DNA of 7,697 nucleotides, from NCBI GenBank assembly GCA_945931735.1, contig CAMEPN010000080.1, positions 1 through 7,697 of the forward strand. Direction: 5' to 3'. Under the pieces are notes generated by a model that was not told the origin of the DNA, did not search any database, and was given only the letters and a program-made list of their open reading frames with translations. This document shows positions 1 through 5,242 of the stretch, piece by piece. A program made the translations under genes and the position numbers. Source of the stretch: an uncultured Clostridia bacterium. Lineage in GTDB: Bacteria > Bacillota > Clostridia > Oscillospirales > Ruminococcaceae. The stretch's first letter is position 1, and each line of letters starts with the position of its first letter.

Positions 1-1
1 A

Positions 2-694
2 GTTATGGGACAACAGTTCAAAATGGACGATGATAATTTTTTTGATGATCTTGTTGAATATGATACTACCAAGCTGGATACATCAGATAATTCCGTAGAA
101 GCATTAAATCAAATTGCTGGTGGAGATTACTGGAAATCAATTATAGAACAATACTTGAGTGGCAAGATTAACGGCTACGAAGCTGAAGAAAACTTCTCTG
201 AGCAATACTGCCTGCGGTTGAGTCAAAGCTATACATATGTTTTGAATATGCCGATTCGTATTCATCAGAATCAGCATCCGAAGTACAGAATGATTCATGC
301 GACAAATCATCCAAGTGGATGTGTTTTGATGGCCAATAATATATGTAATCGCTGGGAACTATTGAAAGATATTCAAAGCGGTGGGCAGTTGTCTCTTTTC
401 CAAGACGATTTCAATAACCAGTCTATAGATGAATCTACATTAAGAGAACGAGTTATTGATCACTTTACACAGTACGGCACATGGACTCCACTTACCGAGG
501 CAGAGGCAATGTTCTATGTGAAGTACGGTGCAATATGCAAGTCTGGAGATATTGCAAATGTACTCAAGGCATTAGAAAAAGAGGGGCGTCTTGCGGTAAA
601 GAGAAATCCGGCTTTTTCTGAAAAGACTCAACGACCCACGAACTTTATGGCAGAGGGTCATGGTCATACTGTATCAGTAAAGTGGGTGAAATGA
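2..694 (+). CDS. Three-Cys-motif partner protein (TcmP-like), 5' end outside the window
   Basis: The reading frame is open to the left edge with no stop, and the first in-frame ATG (position 5) has no ribosome binding site visible. TcmP proteins are, from memory, roughly 350-400 residues, so these about 230 codons are most likely the C-terminal part of a gene that starts upstream. The segment around 280-330 reads YRMIHATNHPSG, which I recognise as a conserved TcmP stretch. The last 85 or so residues (from about 430) look like a winged-helix fold, ending in VKWVK. Family members are usually encoded beside a three-cysteine radical-SAM-like protein, and exactly such a gene follows here with an ATGA overlap. 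The molecular function of TcmP is not established; the pair is often seen in mobile or accessory DNA. The gene is AT-rich (the line 61-120 is about 37% GC), unlike the van genes. Family assignment fairly good, function unknown. Confidence 0.72.
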   Translation, partial: VMGQQFKMDDDNFFDDLVEYDTTKLDTSDNSVEALNQIAGGDYWKSIIEQYLSGKINGYEAEENFSEQYCLRLSQSYTYVLNMPIRIHQNQHPKYRMIHATNHPSGCVLMANNICNRWELLKDIQSGGQLSLFQDDFNNQSIDESTLRERVIDHFTQYGTWTPLTEAEAMFYVKYGAICKSGDIANVLKALEKEGRLAVKRNPAFSEKTQRPTNFMAEGHGHTVSVKWVK

Positions 695-1467
695 TGAAGG
701 TGGCAGGATACATAGAAAGAAAGAGTATGCTCTACCAGACTGGTGTTGAGTACGGAGACTATACGATGAATCATGTGCTCGGCTGTTCGCACGGCTGCAA
801 ATATCCGTGCTATGCCTTTTTGCTTAAAAAGCGATTCGGTCAGGTCAAGACATACGAAGAGTGGCGCAGCCCGTTTCTTGTGTCCAATACTCTTGAACTG
901 CTAGAGAAAGAAATCCCTAGGTTGAAAGATAAGATACAGTCTGTTCAGCTTTGCTTTACCACTGACCCATTCATGTATGGATACCCCGAGATTCAAGATA
1001 TGAGCATTGCAGCTATACGAAGATTAAATGAGGATCATATAAAATGCTGCATTCTCACAAAAGGATTGCTGCCGATTGAGCTGAAGGACTTATATAGTGA
1101 GAACGAATACGGAATTACGCTGATTTCTCTCGATGAGGATTATCGTAAAAAGACAGAACCCGGGGCAGCATCATATGCTGACAGGCTCGCTGCACTAAAA
1201 TCCCTTCACGAAGCGGGCTGTAAGACATGGGTAAGCATTGAGCCTTATCCTACACCGAATTTGATAAATCAAAGCCTTGGAGAGATTCTTGAGGCAGTCA
1301 GCTTTGTTGATAAGATTATTTTTGGCAGGACAAACTACAGCAAGACGGTCACTGAATATAAGGAGAATAAGCATTTTTACAATGAATGTGCAGAGGAAGT
1401 CATTACCTTCTGCGAGGAGCGTGGTATAAGCTATCACATAAAAGCAAAAACTCAAACGGAAGAATAA
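691..1467 (+). CDS. SPL/Gp37-Gp68-like radical-SAM-type protein with C-x3-C-x3-C motif (TcmP partner)
   Basis: A 258-residue protein when started at ATG 691. This start overlaps the upstream stop as ATGA and is preceded by GGGTGA (684-689); ATG 694 has better spacing to that site, and GTG 682 is a less likely alternative. Near the N-terminus the motif CSHGCKYPC puts cysteines at 32, 36 and 40. In SPL-type radical SAM enzymes the usual motif is C-x3-C-x2-C, as in CSHGCKYC; here one residue (Pro) is added, so the spacing is C-x3-C-x3-C. Downstream segments such as LCFTTDPFMYG, ILTKG and VSIEPYP fit the half-barrel of the SplB/DUF5131 group. Whether it binds a 4Fe-4S cluster and SAM is inferred from family resemblance only. 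The tight coupling with the TcmP-like gene suggests that the two products work together. The substrate is unknown. I see no functional link to the vancomycin genes; co-location probably reflects shared accessory DNA. Confidence 0.75.
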   Translation: MMKVAGYIERKSMLYQTGVEYGDYTMNHVLGCSHGCKYPCYAFLLKKRFGQVKTYEEWRSPFLVSNTLELLEKEIPRLKDKIQSVQLCFTTDPFMYGYPEIQDMSIAAIRRLNEDHIKCCILTKGLLPIELKDLYSENEYGITLISLDEDYRKKTEPGAASYADRLAALKSLHEAGCKTWVSIEPYPTPNLINQSLGEILEAVSFVDKIIFGRTNYSKTVTEYKENKHFYNECAEEVITFCEERGISYHIKAKTQTEE

Positions 1468-1477
1468 GGTGAACAAC

Positions 1478-1545
1478 TGTGGCATTACTATAGGATTTGA
1501 TAAAGCCGATGATACCATGAACAAACTATAATCAATTGCTGGAAG
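1478..1545 (+). promoter_or_regulatory. Probable vanR promoter with VanR-box-like heptamers and RBS
   Basis: This lies in the 85-nt gap between the radical-SAM-type gene and vanR. A perfect TATAAT occurs at 1527-1532. No good -35 sits 16-18 bp upstream (a TTGATA at 1497-1502 is 24 bp away), which is the pattern of an activator-dependent promoter. Two heptamers exactly 11 bp apart, TGTGGCA (1478-1484) and TATAGGA (1489-1495), resemble the TGTAGGA/TGTAAGA/CATAGGA set upstream of vanG, so VanR autoregulation is plausible. A ribosome binding site GGAAG (1541-1545) is 7 nt before the vanR ATG. The transcription start would fall near 1539, giving a very short leader. Sequence-based inference only. 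Confidence 0.45.
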
Positions 1546-1552
1546 TGACAAA

Positions 1553-2245
1553 ATGAACGGAACAATACTCGTAGTAGACGATGAAAAAGAGATCGCCGAC
1601 CTTATTGAGGTCTACCTCACAAACGATGGCTACGCAGTCCGGAAATTCTACAACGGCACGGACGCTCTGAAATACCTTGAAAACAGCGAACCCGACCTTG
1701 CGATTCTGGACGTCATGCTGCCGGATATTGACGGCTTTCACATCTGCCGGAAGATACGGGAAAAACACTTTTATCCTGTGATAATGCTGACAGCAAAGGT
1801 AGAATCCGGCGACAAGATAATGGGCCTCACCATTGGCGCAGACGATTATATAACCAAGCCGTTCAATCCGCTGGAGGTGGTCGCAAGGGTAAAGACCCAG
1901 CTTCGTCGCTGCCGGAATTACAACAACCCCTTGCCGCAGGAGCAGAAAAACGAGTACGATATCCGTGGACTGTACATAAACCGCGACAGCCACAAATGCA
2001 CTCTCTACGGCAAAGAAGTCACCCTCACCCCGCTGGAATTCTCCGTTCTGTGGTATCTATGCGATAATCAGGGTAGAGTTGTTCCGTCGGAGGAACTGTT
2101 TGAAGCGGTCTGGGGCGAAAAATACCTCAACAGCAACAACACCGTAATGGCGCATATTGGCAGGCTCCGCGAAAAACTTCACGAGCCGGCTCGCAGCCCG
2201 AAATTCATAAAAACCGTGTGGGGGGTAGGCTATACAATTGAATAA
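1553..2245 (+). CDS. vanR: VanR response regulator (OmpR family), VanG type
   Basis: A 230-residue two-component response regulator. Residues 1-115 form the receiver domain: acidic pair D9-D10, phospho-acceptor D53 in ILDVMLPDIDG, conserved T80 (VIMLT) and K102 (ITKPF). Residues 130-230 form a winged-helix DNA-binding domain of the OmpR/PhoB type, ending in the typical TVWGVGYTIE. The length equals that of known VanR proteins (about 230). Phosphorylated by VanS, it would activate transcription of the resistance genes and probably its own promoter. The start ATG has a good RBS, GGAAG. The stop overlaps the vanS start by 8 nt, so the pair is translationally coupled. The sequence alone would only say OmpR-family regulator; the vanS-vanG-vanXY-vanT neighbours make the VanR call secure. 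Confidence 0.9.
   Translation: MNGTILVVDDEKEIADLIEVYLTNDGYAVRKFYNGTDALKYLENSEPDLAILDVMLPDIDGFHICRKIREKHFYPVIMLTAKVESGDKIMGLTIGADDYITKPFNPLEVVARVKTQLRRCRNYNNPLPQEQKNEYDIRGLYINRDSHKCTLYGKEVTLTPLEFSVLWYLCDNQGRVVPSEELFEAVWGEKYLNSNNTVMAHIGRLREKLHEPARSPKFIKTVWGVGYTIE
2220..2229 (+). promoter_or_regulatory. Ribosome binding site supporting the TTG start of vanS
   Basis: A run of six G followed by TAGG lies inside the vanR 3' end, 8-12 nt before the TTG at 2238. No ATG or other plausible start occurs before the first membrane segment of VanS; the first internal Met follows both membrane segments. The TTG start with this purine-rich site is therefore the best choice. Confidence 0.5.
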
Positions 2246-3323
2246 ATCAAGCAGAAGAACTAAGCTGACCCGCGGTATCTTTGTTCAGTACATTCTGGCG
2301 CTGGTGATATTTACTGTGGCTTTTTTCGCGCTTTTCGCCGCAGCGTACTGGTTTGTAAGACAGTTCTACTGGCAGTATGATGACCCGGTGTACCAGTTCC
2401 TTAAATTCGTGCAGAGATTTTTGGTATTCTTCCTCGCCGTTCCGTTTATTGCCGGCTGGGGAATAATAACTTATTTCTTCATGAGCCGCCCCCTGCGGTA
2501 TCTTGACGAGGTAATTTCTGCATCAGAAAGTCTTGCTAATCCCGCAGATGAACAGATAATCCTGTCGGACAAGCTCAAAAGCGTACAGGACGAGCTTAAC
2601 CGCGCCCGGGAAACCTCGCTCCATAACGCACAGGTCGCTAAAGAAAACGAGCAGCGCAAAAACGACCTTATCGTGTACCTCGCCCATGACCTGAAAACAC
2701 CGCTCACCTCGGTCATAGGATATCTCACGCTGCTGCGGGACGAGCAGGAAATATCTCCGGAACTTCGGGAAAAGTACCTTTCCATATCCCTTGATAAGGC
2801 GGAGCGTCTGGAGGAGCTTATCAACGAGTTTTTCGAGATAACCCGGTTCAATCTGTCGAATATTGAACTTCAGTTCAGCCGCATAAATCTCACCCGTATG
2901 CTGGAACAGCTTGTCTTTGAGTTCCAGCCTATGCTGAACGAAAAGCAGCTTCACTGCACTCTCACCGCCGCGCCGGACATTATGCTGAAATGCGATGTGA
3001 ACAAACTCCAGCGTGTGTTCGATAATCTGCTGCGGAATGCGGTGTTTTACAGCTTCGAGGGCAGCGAGATAAGCATTACTGCCGAGCAGTCCGACACCAC
3101 GGTTGTGCGTTTTGTAAATCACGGCGATACAATACCGCTGGAAAAGTTGGAACGCCTGTTCGAGCAGTTCTTCCGGCTTGACCCCTCAAGAGGCACGAAT
3201 AGCGGCGGCGCAGGTCTGGGGCTTGCAATAGCAAAGCAGATAACCGAGCTTCACGGTGGCAGCATTACCGCAAAAAGCGAAAACGAGCTGATAGAGTTTA
3301 CAGTAACAATCCCGGTTTTGTAG
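2238..3323 (+). CDS. vanS: VanS sensor histidine kinase, VanG type
   Basis: A 361-residue membrane sensor kinase. Two hydrophobic segments lie at about residues 14-40 and 61-82, separated by a loop of only about 20 residues, so any external sensing domain is minimal. A HAMP-like or linker coiled region covers about 83-140. The H-box LAHDLKTPLTS has the autophosphorylated H150. The ATP-binding domain shows an N-box DNLLRNA (262-268), a G1 region NHGDTIP in which Asn stands at the usual Asp position of D-x-G, an F-box EQFFRLDPSR, and a G2 box GGAGLGLAIAK (323-333). It would sense glycopeptide or its effect on the cell wall and phosphorylate VanR. The start is TTG, overlapping vanR by 8 nt. The stop codon lies within the first heptamer of the putative VanR site upstream of vanG. 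The VanS name rests on the kinase domain plus operon context. Confidence 0.9.
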   Translation: MNKSSRRTKLTRGIFVQYILALVIFTVAFFALFAAAYWFVRQFYWQYDDPVYQFLKFVQRFLVFFLAVPFIAGWGIITYFFMSRPLRYLDEVISASESLANPADEQIILSDKLKSVQDELNRARETSLHNAQVAKENEQRKNDLIVYLAHDLKTPLTSVIGYLTLLRDEQEISPELREKYLSISLDKAERLEELINEFFEITRFNLSNIELQFSRINLTRMLEQLVFEFQPMLNEKQLHCTLTAAPDIMLKCDVNKLQRVFDNLLRNAVFYSFEGSEISITAEQSDTTVVRFVNHGDTIPLEKLERLFEQFFRLDPSRGTNSGGAGLGLAIAKQITELHGGSITAKSENELIEFTVTIPVL

Positions 3324-3348
3324 GAAAACTGTAAGAAATTCCATAGGA
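3319..3348 (+). promoter_or_regulatory. Putative VanR binding site: three direct heptamers upstream of vanG
   Basis: TGTAGGA (3319-3325), TGTAAGA (3330-3336) and CATAGGA (3342-3348) are spaced 11 and 12 bp, the one-turn spacing expected of OmpR-family tandem sites. The middle copy continues as GTAAGAAATT (3331-3340), which fits the GTANGAAATT core of the VanR box TCGTANGAAATT that I recall from the enterococcal literature. The first copy overlaps the vanS stop codon. Confidence 0.6.
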
Positions 3349-3359
3349 AAAATTATGAT

Positions 3360-3406
3360 TTCCGACAGAGAATGCAAAAAAATATCATCACTGCTTCTGA
3401 TACAAT
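3360..3406 (+). promoter_or_regulatory. Candidate vanG-vanXY-vanT promoter (weak -35, two possible -10 boxes)
   Basis: Two -10-like hexamers are visible: TATCAT at 3383-3388 (5 of 6 to TATAAT; TTCCGA at 3360-3365 would be a poor -35 at 17 bp) and TACAAT at 3401-3406 (5 of 6; the -35 area is an A-run). The distance from the last VanR-box-like heptamer to TATCAT (41 bp) is close to the 38 bp seen at the vanR promoter, which favours TATCAT. Weak -35 elements agree with activation by VanR. The true start site cannot be settled from sequence. Confidence 0.4.
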
Positions 3407-3417
3407 AAAGGTATCAG
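3397..3417 (+). repeat. Perfect 7-bp inverted repeat between the VanR site and vanG
   Basis: CTGATAC (3397-3403) and GTATCAG (3411-3417) flank a 7-nt spacer. With G-U pairs the RNA stem could extend by two. The left arm overlaps the TACAAT -10 candidate. A T6 run (3424-3429) lies 7 nt downstream, too far for a classical terminator. It could be an operator, or a 5'-end hairpin in the vanG mRNA if transcription starts near 3395. Confidence 0.4.
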
Positions 3418-3452
3418 GGGCAATTTTTTCTGCCCGGAAAGAGGGAAAATAT

Positions 3453-4502
3453 ATGAAAAAATCAAAAATAGCAGTAATTTTCGGCGGCTGTTCGACAGAA
3501 TATGAGGTATCGCTGCAATCTGCCTATTCGGTGCTGGAAAATCTCAGCGCAGAGAAATACGAGGTCATTCCGGTAGGAATAACGAGGGAGGGTAAGTGGT
3601 TTCACTACACCGGGGAATACGCACGAATTGCCGATAATTCATGGTGGGAGGACATCGAATATCTGTTCCCGGCAGTATTTCCGGCAAACAGAGGTGCAGG
3701 AGGATTTATTGAGTTCCACGGCGAAAAAATACGGAATGTCGGCGTTGATATTGCGTTCCCGGTGCTTCATGGAAAAAACGGCGAGGACGGTTCGGTGCAG
3801 GGGCTTTTTCAGCTTTCGGGAATTCCCGTTGTCGGCTGCGGTGTGCTTTCCTCTGCGCTGTGCATGGACAAAACGAGGGCGCACCGGCTTGTTTCCGCCT
3901 CTGGGATAGCAGTTCCGGAATCACTGACATTCACCCGCAGTAGCATGGACGCGACTTTACATGATGTCATGGCGAAATTTCACTTTCCGCTTTTCGTGAA
4001 GCCTGTGCGTTCCGGTTCGTCCTTTGGTATCAGCAAGGTGCATTCAGAAGATGAGCTGCAAAGGGCTGTGATTTCCGCATTTAAGCATGACAACGAGGTC
4101 GTTGTTGAGGAGAATATTGACGGCTTCGAGGTGGGTTGTGCGGTCATGGGAACAGACAATCTTACTGTGGGCAGAGTTGACGAAATAGAGCTGTCCGGAG
4201 GATTTTTTGATTACACCGAGAAATATACGCTGAAAACCTCCCGTATTTATATGCCGGCAAGGATTACTCCCGCCGAGGAAGAACGTATACAGAAAACGGC
4301 AAAGCTGATATACCGCACTCTTGGCTGCTCCGGCTTCGCTAGGGTGGATATGTTCTACACACCCGAAAAAAGGATAGTATTCAACGAGGTGAACACTATC
4401 CCCGGCTTTACGGCGCACAGCCGCTTTCCAAGCATGATGAAAGGAATAGGGCTGTCGTTTGCGGATATGCTGGACAGGCTTATCGGGGAATATCTGAAAT
4501 GA
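3453..4502 (+). CDS. vanG: D-alanine--D-serine ligase, VanG type
   Basis: An ATP-grasp ligase that joins D-Ala to D-Ser to form the altered dipeptide end of peptidoglycan precursors in the cytoplasm. It has 349 residues, the same as enterococcal VanG. Start ATG 3453 has an RBS GAGGGA (3441-3446); the upstream in-frame ATG 3372 has none. Visible motifs: GGCSTEYEVSL (11-21), HGKNGEDG (106-113), KPVRSGSSFG (183-192), EKY of the omega loop (256-258), ARVDMF (296-301) and NEVNTIPGFT (311-320). EKY, rather than the EPEKG-type segment of VanA/VanB, excludes a D-Ala-D-Lac ligase. Asp243, Phe252 and Arg324, which I recall as D-Ser-subsite residues of VanG, are all present at the same numbers. A housekeeping Ddl is the main alternative, but vanXY and vanT downstream make VanG clear. 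The stop overlaps the vanXY start (ATGA). Confidence 0.93.
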   Translation: MKKSKIAVIFGGCSTEYEVSLQSAYSVLENLSAEKYEVIPVGITREGKWFHYTGEYARIADNSWWEDIEYLFPAVFPANRGAGGFIEFHGEKIRNVGVDIAFPVLHGKNGEDGSVQGLFQLSGIPVVGCGVLSSALCMDKTRAHRLVSASGIAVPESLTFTRSSMDATLHDVMAKFHFPLFVKPVRSGSSFGISKVHSEDELQRAVISAFKHDNEVVVEENIDGFEVGCAVMGTDNLTVGRVDEIELSGGFFDYTEKYTLKTSRIYMPARITPAEEERIQKTAKLIYRTLGCSGFARVDMFYTPEKRIVFNEVNTIPGFTAHSRFPSMMKGIGLSFADMLDRLIGEYLK

Positions 4503-5242
4503 AAACCGTTGTTCTTGAACGAAACGAAATATACACAGGAAGCCTTATTCTTGTGAATGCAGAATATCCGCTCCGGAGCACTCCCACTGACCTTGCTCCT
4601 GCCGTAAGGGGATTTGCCGAAATAACTATGGAACGCTGTGCAGTGGAGCAGTTACAGCTTATTCTTGATGAAATCGGTGCAGGAAACATGATAGTCCCGG
4701 TAAGCGGATATCGCTCCAAAGCAGAGCAGACAGCGATTTATGAGAATTCGCTGAAACAAAACGGGTCTGATTTCACGCAGAAATATGTTGCACTACCCGA
4801 CCACAGCGAGCACCAGACCGGGCTTGCGATAGACCTTGCGCTAAACACTGACAATATTGATTTTATCCGCCCGGATTTCCCATACAGCGGTATCTGCGAA
4901 GAATTCCGCAAAGCCGCTCCTGAGTTTGGATTTATCGAGCGTTACCCTGCCGGGAAGGAGAATATCACCGGAATTGCCCATGAGCCGTGGCATTTCCGTT
5001 ATGTTGGCTTTCCGCACTCAATGATAATTGCCGAAAAGGAATTCACCCTTGAGGAATACACGGAATACATAAAAACATTCCGGCAGGAATGTCCGCTGCG
5101 TTACAGTCACAAAGGAATAGCAGCAGAGATACTCTATGCTCCGGCGGAAACAGAAATATCGGTCAACAACGCAGTTTGTCAGGTTTCCGGCAATAACACG
5201 GACGGCTTTGTTGTCACTCTATGGGGGTATAAAAATGCGTGA
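4499..5242 (+). CDS. vanXY: VanXY D,D-dipeptidase/D,D-carboxypeptidase
   Basis: A 247-residue zinc peptidase of the M15B/VanY type that hydrolyses D-Ala-D-Ala and also cuts the terminal D-Ala from pentapeptide precursors, clearing vancomycin targets. The motif SEHQTGLAIDLA supplies zinc ligands H105 and D112; HEPWHFRYVG supplies catalytic E162 and zinc ligand H165; GYRS (70-73) supplies the substrate-binding Arg72. No signal peptide or membrane segment is seen, so it is cytoplasmic as expected for VanXY rather than VanY. Length and the C-terminal extension after about residue 190 (ending near QVSGNNTDGF) match VanXY of the G type rather than the shorter VanXY of the C type. It overlaps vanG by 4 nt (RBS GGGGAA at 4485-4490) and vanT by 8 nt, indicating coupled translation. 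Confidence 0.92.
   Translation: MKTVVLERNEIYTGSLILVNAEYPLRSTPTDLAPAVRGFAEITMERCAVEQLQLILDEIGAGNMIVPVSGYRSKAEQTAIYENSLKQNGSDFTQKYVALPDHSEHQTGLAIDLALNTDNIDFIRPDFPYSGICEEFRKAAPEFGFIERYPAGKENITGIAHEPWHFRYVGFPHSMIIAEKEFTLEEYTEYIKTFRQECPLRYSHKGIAAEILYAPAETEISVNNAVCQVSGNNTDGFVVTLWGYKNA
5223..5227 (+). promoter_or_regulatory. Ribosome binding site of vanT
   Basis: Five G bases lie 7 nt before ATG 5235, inside the vanXY 3' end. This fixes the vanT start at 5235, although the frame is open further upstream to an ATG at 5136. Confidence 0.5.

Noticed and set aside
1468..1552. vanU regulator gene upstream of vanR
   Set aside because: The gap is only 85 nt and shows no helix-turn-helix protein; a vanU gene would not fit.
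1532..1993. 153-codon minus-strand ORF opposite vanR
   Set aside because: It is antisense to an unmistakable response regulator and has no domain of its own.
2523..3122. 199-codon minus-strand ORF inside vanS
   Set aside because: It mirrors the VanS kinase domain, whose H-box and N-box are clear on the plus strand. It is a shadow frame.
3397..3429. Dyad plus T6 run as a terminator after vanS
   Set aside because: Seven nucleotides separate the stem from the T-run, and the left arm overlaps a promoter-like hexamer, so an operator or leader hairpin is more likely.
3372..3452. Upstream ATG start for vanG at 3372
   Set aside because: It has no RBS and would add 27 residues not present in the family. 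ATG 3453 has a good RBS and gives the usual 349 residues.
5136..5234. Upstream start for vanT at 5136
   Set aside because: It lies deep in vanXY and adds a basic peptide absent from VanT. ATG 5235 has a GGGGG site at correct spacing.
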